A stretch of 32,142 nt of DNA from Kiritimatiellia bacterium (GCA_017558005.1 JAFYWN010000028.1:1-32142); one strand, 5' to 3'; positions 15,650 through 23,110 are shown, counted from the first letter of the stretch. Notes: a model not told the origin generated them from the sequence alone. A program made the numbers and translations.

Positions 15650-16891
15650 ATGGCTAAAAAAGAAATTTGTTTTAATTTGGGCGAATTATTTTGTGGACCA
15701 GGTGGAATGGCTATTGCTTCTACCATGGTAAGCTCCGTTTCTTCTAAAAAAGGGAAAAGGTTTTCGTTGTCGCACTCATGGGGTGTGGATTATTCTCACG
15801 CAGCTATTGAAACTTTTCGAGCGAATTTAGGCCGAGAAAATGGCTTCGAAATGGACGCGAATGAGTTTGTGGCTAATGAGTTGACCCCTGAACGTGCTAT
15901 TAATGCGCTTGCATTTGGATTTCCATGTAATAGTTTTAGTTCTGTTGGAAAAAGTAAGGGGTTAAAAGATTCTAAGTTTGGACAGTTGTATAAAGCTGGT
16001 ATTGGAGTATTAAATAAGTATAACCCGATTTGGTTCATTGCAGAAAATGTGAGTGGTATTTCAAAGATTGAAAAAGGTGGACAGTTTGCAAAAATTCTTC
16101 AAGAACTTGCAGATGCTGGGACGGGGTACAATGTTGTCGCACATTTGTATAAGTTTGAAGAATATGGAGTTCCGCAAGCTCGCCATCGTTATGTGATTGT
16201 CGGTATCCGTAAGGATATTGCAGAGAAAGAGAAGATAGAATTTCTCCCTCCAGCCCCGACACATGGACCAGGTCTTTTACCGTATGTAACAGTAGAAAAG
16301 GCGCTTTGTAACGTAAAAAATGAAACATCGTGGGGGCAAACTTTTACGCGACAATCTAAAAATGTTGTTTGGCGATTAAAGTTTACACCGCCAGGAGAAA
16401 ATGCATGGAAGTTGGATGAATTAGTAGATCCAACGGTTTACTCAGATGAAAAATTGATGGAGTATTTACAGAAATTGCCATGGTTTGATTCTGATATAAA
16501 ACAATTAGGGGATGTAGATGCTATTCGTCAAAAGATTGAAGAGTGTCGTTTGCATTGTAAAAGTGCACGCATGAGTCATATTTATCGTCGATTAAATCCT
16601 GACAAGCCCGCCTATACGCTAACAGGAAGTGGTGGCGGTGGAACACACATTTACCATTGGAAAGAACATCGCGCATTGACAAATGAAGAACGTGCAGCAC
16701 TACAAACGTTTCCTAAGGATTTTGTCTTTAAAGGCTCTTCAGAACAAATCCGTAAGCAAATCGGAATGGCCGTTCCAACAGAAGGCGCTAGAAAAATATT
16801 TGAAGCAATCCTTAAAACTTTTGCAAAAATTCCCTATGATACAGTATTGCCAAATCCAGAGTTGGTAATTAAACCGTCAAAAGAGAATTAA
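15650..16891 (+). CDS. C5-cytosine DNA methyltransferase
   Basis: A 413-residue protein that should transfer a methyl group from SAM to carbon 5 of cytosine in a specific DNA site. Ordered motifs: I ELFCGPGG (12-19); IV GFPCNSFSS with catalytic Cys93; VI ENV (132-134); VIII QARHR (176-180). A target-recognition region follows (about 200-320), then PAYTLTGSGGGG and a motif X of the form GMAVP instead of the usual GNAVP. The ATG at 15650 has only a weak ribosome binding site (TAGGG). No cognate restriction enzyme gene is obvious. The upstream ATPase operon, which carries the same RNA leader, is the natural partner candidate. A hairpin terminator follows at 16901. Confidence 0.95.
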   Translation: MAKKEICFNLGELFCGPGGMAIASTMVSSVSSKKGKRFSLSHSWGVDYSHAAIETFRANLGRENGFEMDANEFVANELTPERAINALAFGFPCNSFSSVGKSKGLKDSKFGQLYKAGIGVLNKYNPIWFIAENVSGISKIEKGGQFAKILQELADAGTGYNVVAHLYKFEEYGVPQARHRYVIVGIRKDIAEKEKIEFLPPAPTHGPGLLPYVTVEKALCNVKNETSWGQTFTRQSKNVVWRLKFTPPGENAWKLDELVDPTVYSDEKLMEYLQKLPWFDSDIKQLGDVDAIRQKIEECRLHCKSARMSHIYRRLNPDKPAYTLTGSGGGGTHIYHWKEHRALTNEERAALQTFPKDFVFKGSSEQIRKQIGMAVPTEGARKIFEAILKTFAKIPYDTVLPNPELVIKPSKEN

Positions 16892-16900
16892 TCCATTTTA

Positions 16901-16920
16901 CGCGCCTTCGGGCGCGTTTT
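16901..16920 (+). terminator. Terminator of the methyltransferase gene
   Basis: CGCGCC-TTCG-GGCGCG is followed by TTTT: a 6-bp stem with a stable TTCG loop. Confidence 0.8.
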
Positions 16921-16991
16921 ACATTTTTCTACCAGACATTGCACTTTCATCGCGTGGCCGTAGTTGTAGCCCATAGCCCGCGCCGCTTCGC

Positions 16992-17020
16992 TTGTCTTTA
17001 AAAGGTATGTTTGGTAGGAT
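16992..17020 (+). promoter_or_regulatory. Cassette-type promoter of the DUF262 gene
   Basis: TTGTCT, a 17-nt spacer, then TAGGAT. The 35 nt from 16991 differ from those before the Sel1 gene (21876-21910) at only one or two positions. The same boxes precede the small membrane protein gene at 22738. Confidence 0.7.
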
Positions 17021-17056
17021 AGTGGTATTCACTGGTTACAAGAAGGGTGAAGTAAG

Positions 17057-18874
17057 ATGAGTAATAGCATTGAAAAGTATTCGGTTAGTCAATATTCAGT
17101 AAGTTCGGTATTGAGTTTTATTGAGGCAGGGGAGATTGCGATTCCTGAAATTCAACGTCCGTTTGTTTGGAAGGGACGTCAGGTGCGTGATTTAATCGAT
17201 TCACTTTACAATGGATATCCAACGGGATATTTGATTATTTGGCAGAATCCAGATGTGAAGTTGAAGACAGGGGAAAGTGCTGTAGGCAAAAAGATTTTAA
17301 TTGATGGTCAGCAGCGTGTTACGGCATTGATGACATCAATTGGTGGTCATAAGGTACTAAATGAGAATTATGATCTTAAGCAGATTGCGATTGCCTTCAA
17401 TCCTTTAGCAAAGGATGATGAGGAACGTTTCGCGGTGCGGACACCCGCACATGAGAAGAGTTCTTTTTGGATTCCTGATATTTCGGTATTATTTAATCCC
17501 AAGTTTGATTCGTTTAGCTTTGTTTTAGGGTATGTGGAGAAGAATCCTGGTGTTACACCGCAGGAGGTGAATGAAGCAATTACACGTTTGAAGGGGATTC
17601 AAAATTGTCAGATAGGTGTGATTACTTTGGTGCCGCAGTTGGATATTAGTGAGGTTACTGAGATTTTTGTTCGCATCAATTCGCAGGGAAAGCGTTTGAA
17701 CGAAGCAGACTTTGCGATGTCAAAGATTGCGGCGGATGAGCAATTTGGTGGAAATCTTTTACGTAAGGCGATTGATTATTTCTGTCATTTAGCGGTGGAT
17801 CCAGCGTTTTATCATCAGTTGGCTGCAAAGGATGAAACGTTTATGCAGTCTGAATTTGCAAAGCGTTTGAAGTGGTTAAAGGATGATAATAGCAATATTT
17901 ATGACCCTGAGTATAGCGACATGCTTCGAGTGTCGTTTATGCATCAGTTTGGTAGAGGTAAGCTGGGAGATTTGGTGAGTTTGCTATCTGGGCGTGATTT
18001 TGCGGAGCGCACGTTTAAGGAAGATATTGCAAAGGAGAGTTTTGAAAAATTGTCTACTGGCGTGATGAACTTCATGAATCAGTATACGTTCGAGCAATTT
18101 GTTGTGGCGCTTCGTGGGGCTGGTTTTGTGCATCCAAGGCAATTGAATTCTCGAATGACATTAGATTTTGCCTATACACTTTATTTACTTTTAAATGAGA
18201 GTAATGAGATTAGCAAAATTCAAATCAAGCCATATGTCCAGAAGTGGTTTGTACTTTCTACCTTAACGGGACGTTACATCGGCTCGCCAGAATCGCAAAT
18301 GGATCGTGACTTAAGGGCAATCTCGGTGAAGGGTTTCTTGCCGTTCTTTAAGGAGGTGGAAGAGGCCGAACTTTCTCAGTCATTCTGGGATGTAGGCTTG
18401 GTGCAAAACTTGGAAACTTCTTCAATCTCAAGTCCTTATTTCAACACCTTTATTGCTGCACAGGTGCATGGAGGTGATCGTTCGTTGCTGTCAAATACGG
18501 TTAAAGTGGATGACTTACTTTCTGCAGGGGATGTACATCATATCTTCCCGAGAGAGTTCTTGAAAAAGAATGGTATTACGGACAAGTCGCTTTACAATCA
18601 AGTGGCGAATTACACTTATTTGGATACGGGGATTAATATTTCTATAGGTAAGCGTGCGCCTAGTGATTATTTTTCTGTCGCAAAGCAACAATGCGAGACT
18701 AAAGAAATCAAGATTGGAACAATTGTGGATGAAGAACAATTCCTTCAAAGTTTGGAAACGAATTGTATTCCTATGGAAATTTGTAATATGACTGCGGCGG
18801 ACTATTCCACCTTTTTACGAGAACGTCGCGTGAGAATGGCAAAGAAAATTAAAGCATATTACGAATCTCTATAA
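17057..18874 (+). CDS. DUF262 and HNH domain protein (GmrSD-like, predicted modification-dependent restriction)
   Basis: A 605-residue protein. The N-terminal DUF262 (GmrS/ParB-like) domain shows PEIQRPFVW (residues 30-38) and the nucleotide-binding motif KILIDGQQRVTALM (about 75-88). The C-terminal domain has a GmrSD/DUF1524-type His-Me finger: DVHHIFPREF (about 491-500) followed by NYTYLDTGIN and the IGKRAP turn. In this family NTP binding is coupled to cleavage of modified (for example glucosylated) phage DNA, or otherwise to antiphage defence. It is a single-gene unit with its own promoter and terminator. GAAGGGTGA precedes the ATG. It is likely an independent defence gene, not part of the upstream methyltransferase system. 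Confidence 0.92.
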   Translation: MSNSIEKYSVSQYSVSSVLSFIEAGEIAIPEIQRPFVWKGRQVRDLIDSLYNGYPTGYLIIWQNPDVKLKTGESAVGKKILIDGQQRVTALMTSIGGHKVLNENYDLKQIAIAFNPLAKDDEERFAVRTPAHEKSSFWIPDISVLFNPKFDSFSFVLGYVEKNPGVTPQEVNEAITRLKGIQNCQIGVITLVPQLDISEVTEIFVRINSQGKRLNEADFAMSKIAADEQFGGNLLRKAIDYFCHLAVDPAFYHQLAAKDETFMQSEFAKRLKWLKDDNSNIYDPEYSDMLRVSFMHQFGRGKLGDLVSLLSGRDFAERTFKEDIAKESFEKLSTGVMNFMNQYTFEQFVVALRGAGFVHPRQLNSRMTLDFAYTLYLLLNESNEISKIQIKPYVQKWFVLSTLTGRYIGSPESQMDRDLRAISVKGFLPFFKEVEEAELSQSFWDVGLVQNLETSSISSPYFNTFIAAQVHGGDRSLLSNTVKVDDLLSAGDVHHIFPREFLKKNGITDKSLYNQVANYTYLDTGINISIGKRAPSDYFSVAKQQCETKEIKIGTIVDEEQFLQSLETNCIPMEICNMTAADYSTFLRERRVRMAKKIKAYYESL

Positions 18875-18890
18875 TTCCCTCCACTTTTAC

Positions 18891-18913
18891 GCGCCTCACC
18901 CGAGGCGCTTTTT
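18891..18913 (+). terminator. Terminator of the DUF262 gene
   Basis: GCGCCTC-ACCC-GAGGCGC is followed by TTTTT. The same stem sequence ends the next three genes. Confidence 0.88.
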
Positions 18914-18921
18914 GTTTCATT

Positions 18922-18951
18922 TTGTGGTTTCGGGGTTAATTTTGATAGGAT
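18922..18951 (+). promoter_or_regulatory. Cassette-type promoter of the NERD gene
   Basis: TTGTGG, an 18-nt spacer, then TAGGAT followed by AGGG, related to the promoters at 16992, 21877 and 22738. Confidence 0.6.
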
Positions 18952-18987
18952 AGGGATGGTAAAGGAATTACTATTTGAAGTGATGGT

Positions 18988-19647
18988 ATGAGCTTTATAA
19001 CTTGCTTTAATTTGGTGCTTTGTCCGATCGCATTGCTACTTGTGGCCGCATGTCTTTGGTTGCGGACGAAACATGCTAAGGGTGTTTTGGGTGAGTTCGC
19101 AGGGAAACTTGCTGTAAAACAGTGGTTGCCTGAGTCGGGATATGAACTCTTCTCAGATGTAATGTTGCAGGATAAGCGTGGCACAACGCAAATCGATCAT
19201 GTGGTGGTGTCACGGTTTGGCATCTTTGTGATTGAGGCAAAGGGTATTTCGGGAAAGTTGTATGCTTCCAGTGAGACGAAGTATCGTACATGGAAGGTCT
19301 ATCGAAATGGACGTGGATACACGTTCCAGAATCCGTATTTGCAGAATTATCGTCATCGGTGTGCATTATCAGAAGTGCTTGATGTGCCATTAGATGCATT
19401 ACATGATGTTATCTTTTTCCCACACGAGGATTTGGTGCTTGCCACTCCTGAAAAGGTGGCAGCGAGTTTTGTCACGGGCAGACGAAAATTGGCCGAGTAT
19501 ATCCTTTCATTTAAGGAACAACGTTTTACCGCTGAAGAGGTCGCACGTTTAGCCGCCATTCTAAATTTGAAGCGAATGGAAAATTCGCATGAAAATAAGA
19601 AAAAGCATACGGCAGACCTAAAAGCACGTTGGGAAAAGAAATCTTAA
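18988..19647 (+). CDS. Membrane-anchored NERD (nuclease-related) domain protein
   Basis: A 219-residue protein. An N-terminal hydrophobic segment (residues 5-25, LVLCPIALLLVAACLW) should anchor it in the inner membrane. A NERD domain follows: GEFAGKLAVKQWLP (helix), LQDKRGTTQIDHVVVSRFGI with the Asp of the predicted active site, VIEAKGISGKLY with the Glu-x-Lys pair, and the conserved NPYLQN element. NERD is related to PD-(D/E)XK nucleases and often accompanies DNA-processing or defence genes. The ATG at 18988 is chosen to include the anchor; an ATG at 18983 is in another frame. No strong Shine-Dalgarno is present. The gene has its own promoter and terminator. Confidence 0.88.
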   Translation: MSFITCFNLVLCPIALLLVAACLWLRTKHAKGVLGEFAGKLAVKQWLPESGYELFSDVMLQDKRGTTQIDHVVVSRFGIFVIEAKGISGKLYASSETKYRTWKVYRNGRGYTFQNPYLQNYRHRCALSEVLDVPLDALHDVIFFPHEDLVLATPEKVAASFVTGRRKLAEYILSFKEQRFTAEEVARLAAILNLKRMENSHENKKKHTADLKARWEKKS

Positions 19648-19661
19648 CTACCCCTTTCCAC

Positions 19662-19690
19662 GCGCCTCAACCGAGGCGCTTTTGTTTTTT
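19662..19690 (+). terminator. Terminator of the NERD gene
   Basis: GCGCCTC-AACC-GAGGCGC is followed by TTTTGTTTTTT, the same stem as at 18891. The T-tract overlaps the -35 box of the next gene's promoter. Confidence 0.9.
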
Positions 19691-19709
19691 ATGGGTAGAT
19701 GTCTATAAT
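19682..19709 (+). promoter_or_regulatory. Promoter of the PLD-ATPase gene
   Basis: TTGTTT (19682-19687), a 16-nt spacer and a perfect TATAAT (19704-19709). It overlaps the U-tract of the preceding terminator, so spacing between the units is minimal. Confidence 0.65.
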
Positions 19710-19778
19710 TGTGGTAGACTATTAGTATTGGTAGTTGGATTTACATCTCTGCGTATTTGTGTGAAAAAGGAGGGGATG

Positions 19779-21776
19779 ATGGAAAACTTGGATCTCTTTG
19801 GCGAGAATAGTGAAAACTTTAACACTTGCGGTGTTAAATTAGATGTCGTCAAGTTAGAGTATCTTTCGTCAGAGTCTCTTACGTGGCAGGAGCTTTTTTC
19901 GGGGTATAATCGAATCAAGGCGATTACGTTTTCGTCTGGGATTGGTTTTGTAGGTGACTTGCTAAAACTCTTTGATGACGCAGAGATTATCTTTGGGTGT
20001 GAACACGTCATTTCAAATACTTTTCAAGAGGTGCTTGCTTATCAAGCAAAACTGTTGGAGCGTATTCGTGAAGGCTCTTCTGTAACGCAACAATATTTGA
20101 TTGAACGAGTAGAACGGGAAAGTTTGCGTTTATGGGTTTCTCGTCAGCAAGTGTCTCATGAAAAGATTTACCTTTTAGAGTCTGATGATGGGAAACGTCG
20201 TGTCGTAATGGGTTCTGCAAATCTTTCATTGAATGCGTTCGGAGGGCGCCAACGTGAAAATATTACGTATATGGACGGTGATCGTGCATATGAACGTTAT
20301 TTAGAGATATTTGAAACATTGAAAGAAAGTTCTTCTGACCGTATTACAAAAAGTGCACTTCTTTCAGCGAATATTACAGACCAGTTGGATAATCTTCCTA
20401 TTGCAGAAACAATTCGGGTGCAAAAGGCTATTTATTTAGAGGCGCCATCGCAAGATGAAAAGTCTGATGTCAAATTTATTTTAGATACGCATCAACTCGC
20501 AAAGAAGATCGCACCGTCTATTTCAATCTCAAAAGAACAAAAGAAATCGGGGCGTATCTTAGTTTCCGCAGATGTGATTCAGAAAGTTAAGCGGCAACGA
20601 ATTCGCGAGGAGGAGAAGGAACGCGAGGTTCGGAGTGAATATCCACAGTTGGGAATTGATGCAGAACAAGGTCTTGTTTTTCTCAATGATAAGATGCTTG
20701 ATTTGAATCCTTCTGAACAGAAGGTAAAAGAGGATATTGACCTTTTTGTGATGTATATGTCGGGATATAGTGGATTCCATGGCGATGCGCAGGGGATGCA
20801 AGTGCACTACTATGAATTCGCAAACTGGTTTTTTGCGTCACCGTTTATGGCTGTCATGCGTAATACTGCTTTGCGTTATGACCAAAAAACGCTTCCTTAT
20901 CCTGTTTTCGGGCTTGTGTATGGTCAATCAAAAGCGGGTAAAACGTCATTCCTTGAAACATTGCTCAAGATGATGATTGGGCAAAAAATTAAAGTCAGTG
21001 CACCTGATTTTACACGAACAACCGTTGACGGATTACGTCGAACGGTTCAAGGTGCTCCAATTATTGTGGATGACTTGACTAATACGCGTTTCAATCAGCA
21101 TGCAATTGAAACGATTAAAAACGATGATTTTGGATATGCCGAAGATTTGTTGAATTATCCTGCGGTAGTGATTAGTGCAAATGAAGACGTGAAGGCGGTG
21201 GCGCCTGAAGTGACGCGTCGAACAGTAATTTGCCGTGTTCAAGCTGGGTTGACGAATACTGAAGTGATGCGAAGTAATCTTGTTCGCTCTGTGCAACAGA
21301 AAATAGGAACGGCTTTTTATCGCACCTATTTGCGTGAAATGTTGAAGGTTCTTCCAGACTTAACGGAGCAACTGAAAGATGACAATCCTGAGTCTGAAGC
21401 TCCTGACATTCTTAAGGTGTCTGCTGAAATTTTGTATAACCTTTTCTCAAAATATTTAGATGATGTGCCACATTACATTCGATTGTTGTCATTAGATAAT
21501 TACTTTAGTGAAAAGGTGACGGGTCGCCACACATTACAAGTCATTCGTGAGGCATGGCAAACGACGCCTGAGGCCTTTGTTGTTAGCACAAAAAAGAATA
21601 TTTTACGATATGATGCTGGAGATAACTGGGATGCAGACCGCCTTATGAAGGAGTTGCCAGAAACGCTTTGCGCTCGTCGTACTCGAAACACGATTGTAAT
21701 GGATTTAGATGCGGCTAAAGAGTTTTTTGAGATAGATTTTAAACAGCGTTCGTTGTTAATGCGTCTTTTAAAGTAA
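19779..21776 (+). CDS. Phospholipase-D-like nuclease domain fused to a P-loop ATPase, predicted defence protein
   Basis: A 665-residue protein. The N-terminal part (about 1-190) ends in a PLD-type half-site: HEKIYLL, then GSANLS about 15 residues on, as in phospholipase-D nucleases such as BfiI and Nuc. A charged linker follows (about 265-300). The C-terminal half carries Walker A GQSKAGKTSF, Walker B APIIVDDLTN, and a sensor/arginine stretch VVISANEDV...TRRTV reminiscent of AAA/SF3 ATPases. The frame is open back to 19629, but the promoter and the strong AGGAGG at 19768-19773 favour ATG 19779 (ATG 19776 is next to it). I infer ATP-driven DNA sensing or cutting. The HKD motif is slightly divergent, with Glu where Asp is usual. 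Confidence 0.85.
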   Translation: MENLDLFGENSENFNTCGVKLDVVKLEYLSSESLTWQELFSGYNRIKAITFSSGIGFVGDLLKLFDDAEIIFGCEHVISNTFQEVLAYQAKLLERIREGSSVTQQYLIERVERESLRLWVSRQQVSHEKIYLLESDDGKRRVVMGSANLSLNAFGGRQRENITYMDGDRAYERYLEIFETLKESSSDRITKSALLSANITDQLDNLPIAETIRVQKAIYLEAPSQDEKSDVKFILDTHQLAKKIAPSISISKEQKKSGRILVSADVIQKVKRQRIREEEKEREVRSEYPQLGIDAEQGLVFLNDKMLDLNPSEQKVKEDIDLFVMYMSGYSGFHGDAQGMQVHYYEFANWFFASPFMAVMRNTALRYDQKTLPYPVFGLVYGQSKAGKTSFLETLLKMMIGQKIKVSAPDFTRTTVDGLRRTVQGAPIIVDDLTNTRFNQHAIETIKNDDFGYAEDLLNYPAVVISANEDVKAVAPEVTRRTVICRVQAGLTNTEVMRSNLVRSVQQKIGTAFYRTYLREMLKVLPDLTEQLKDDNPESEAPDILKVSAEILYNLFSKYLDDVPHYIRLLSLDNYFSEKVTGRHTLQVIREAWQTTPEAFVVSTKKNILRYDAGDNWDADRLMKELPETLCARRTRNTIVMDLDAAKEFFEIDFKQRSLLMRLLK

Positions 21777-21828
21777 TCGGAATATTTTAGGATTGAAGTA
21801 GATGCTGTTTTGATTAATCCACTTCCAC

Positions 21829-21852
21829 GCGCCTCTTCGGAGGCGCTCTTTT
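21829..21852 (+). terminator. Terminator of the PLD-ATPase gene
   Basis: GCGCCTC-TTCG-GAGGCGC is followed by TCTTTT. It has the same stem as at 18891 and 19662 with a different loop. Confidence 0.85.
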
Positions 21853-21876
21853 CTTTCCTAAGAGTCGCCACTTCGC

Positions 21877-21905
21877 TTGTCTTTAAAAGGTATGTTTGAT
21901 AGGAT
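21877..21905 (+). promoter_or_regulatory. Cassette-type promoter of the Sel1 gene
   Basis: TTGTCT, a 17-nt spacer, then TAGGAT. It is nearly identical through the spacer and initial transcribed region to the promoter at 16992, although the genes are unrelated. Confidence 0.7.
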
Positions 21906-21959
21906 AGTGGTATTCATTGGTTTTTTGATGATTTTACAACGATGTATGAAAGGTGTAAG

Positions 21960-22655
21960 ATGAAAAAGCTAATGGTATTTTTAATTTGTATGGTCGCATT
22001 TGTTACTTCCTTAGGTGCCACGACATCCGCGGAAATGGCAGACTTAAAGCGTCGTGCCCAAGAGGGCGAAGCAAAAGCACAAATGGCTTTAGGGGGTCGT
22101 TATCGGTTTGGTGAAGGGGTACCCAAGAATTTAGTAGAGTCTATAAAGTGGTTTCGCAAAGCGGCAGAACAAGGAGATGCGGATGCGCAATATCTTTTAG
22201 GGGGATTTTATCGCAATGGCGATGGAGTTTCCAAGAATATCGAAGAAGCTGTTAAGTGGTATCGCAAAGCTGCAGACCAAGGGAAAGCCACTGCGCAATG
22301 TTTATTAGGGTATTGTTATCACGAAGGTAAAGGCGTTCCCAAGAATTTAGTAGAGTCTGTAAAGTGGTATCGCAAAGCTGCAGAGCAAGGGCTTGGCGAG
22401 GCCCAATTTGTTTTAGGGTGTAGTTATGAGTTTGGTTGGGGTGTTCCAGCAGATTACGAAGAGGCAACGAAATGGTATCGTAAGGCGGCAGACCAAGGTC
22501 ATGTTGATGCGCAATTTGATTTAGGGCGTTGTTATGAGTATGGCCAAGGTGTTTCAGCAAATTACGAAGAGGCAACGAAATGGTATCGTAAGGCGGCAGA
22601 CCAAGGTCATGCTGAAGCAGAAAGGCGATATCGTAAACTTACAACTGGTGAGTAA
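21960..22655 (+). CDS. Secreted Sel1-repeat (TPR-like) protein
   Basis: A 231-residue protein with an N-terminal signal peptide (KKLMVFLICMVAFVTSLG, cleavage probably near residues 20-25), so it is likely periplasmic. Five 36-residue Sel1 repeats follow, each of the form AQ-x-x-LG-x-x-Y-x-x-G-x-GV...A-x-KWYRKAA, then a partial sixth. Sel1 repeats are protein-protein interaction solenoids. Repeats 4 and 5 are nearly identical in DNA over about 55 nt, so one duplicated recently. I place the start at ATG 21960, giving a clean signal peptide, not at 21942. It lies in the defence island with the shared promoter type; its role there is unknown. Confidence 0.9.
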   Translation: MKKLMVFLICMVAFVTSLGATTSAEMADLKRRAQEGEAKAQMALGGRYRFGEGVPKNLVESIKWFRKAAEQGDADAQYLLGGFYRNGDGVSKNIEEAVKWYRKAADQGKATAQCLLGYCYHEGKGVPKNLVESVKWYRKAAEQGLGEAQFVLGCSYEFGWGVPADYEEATKWYRKAADQGHVDAQFDLGRCYEYGQGVSANYEEATKWYRKAADQGHAEAERRYRKLTTGE

Positions 22656-22695
22656 TCACTTGAAATCGTAAGCAGATATTTTCCGCTCCTTTCCA

Positions 22696-22715
22696 CGCGC
22701 CTCAACCGAGGCGCG
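22696..22715 (+). terminator. Terminator-like hairpin after the Sel1 gene
   Basis: CGCGCCTC-AACC-GAGGCGCG is the same stem family as the preceding terminators, but it is followed by TTCCTGTG rather than a T-run, so it may be degraded. Confidence 0.6.
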
Positions 22716-22737
22716 TTCCTGTGACTCGCCGCTTCAC

Positions 22738-22766
22738 TTGTCTTTCACTTCATGCTTTGGTAGGAT
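22738..22766 (+). promoter_or_regulatory. Cassette-type promoter of the 58-residue membrane protein gene
   Basis: TTGTCT, a 17-nt spacer, then TAGGAT. It has the same boxes and spacing as at 16992 and 21877, though the first part of the spacer has diverged. Confidence 0.65.
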
Positions 22767-22788
22767 AGGGGGCAGTTGAGGATTTTGA

Positions 22789-22965
22789 ATGAAAAAGAAG
22801 ATTTGGGAATGGCTCTTAGAAGCATTGGCAACCTTATTGGCTGGGTTGCTTTTGTGGTGGTCGCCGGTGGCCTTTGTTTGTGTGGTGGCGGTGGGGGTCA
22901 TCGGCTTCATCTGCTTTATTCTTTTTATTGATACAATCGGTGGATGGATCCAGCGGAAGCGTTGA
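22789..22965 (+). CDS. Small two-segment membrane protein (58 residues), last gene of the island
   Basis: The frame from ATG 22789 to TGA 22965 encodes 58 residues: a basic start (MKKKIWEWLL), a hydrophobic segment (about 12-25) ending in WWSP, a second hydrophobic segment (about 28-50) and a basic tail (GGWIQRKR). A positively charged N- and C-terminus with two membrane spans suggests a hairpin in the inner membrane. I recognise no family. Its promoter, of the type shared by the other island genes, lies 22-50 nt upstream, which argues that the gene is real; GAGGA at about -10 could serve as ribosome binding site. Small membrane proteins in such islands can be effectors or toxins, but that is speculation. 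Confidence 0.6.
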   Translation: MKKKIWEWLLEALATLLAGLLLWWSPVAFVCVVAVGVIGFICFILFIDTIGGWIQRKR

Positions 22966-23105
22966 CGGTGCTTTGCACCTGTGGATTACGCACCTACGGC
23001 GCTGTGGATTACGGTGCTTCGCACCTGTAGATTACGCTCGCGGTACTCGCTGTGGATTCGCGGCTACGCCGCTGGTTGACGAGCTGCGCTCGTGGAGAGC
23101 AAAGC
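22963..23105. repeat. Unit C repeat cluster at the right edge of the island
   Basis: Palindromic pieces (GGTGCTTTGCACC, GGTGCTTCGCACC, GCGGCTACGCCGC, GAGCTGCGCTC) are joined by TGTGGATTACG-like linkers. It begins directly at the stop codon of the small membrane protein gene. Confidence 0.8.
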
Positions 23106-23110
23106 GCACA

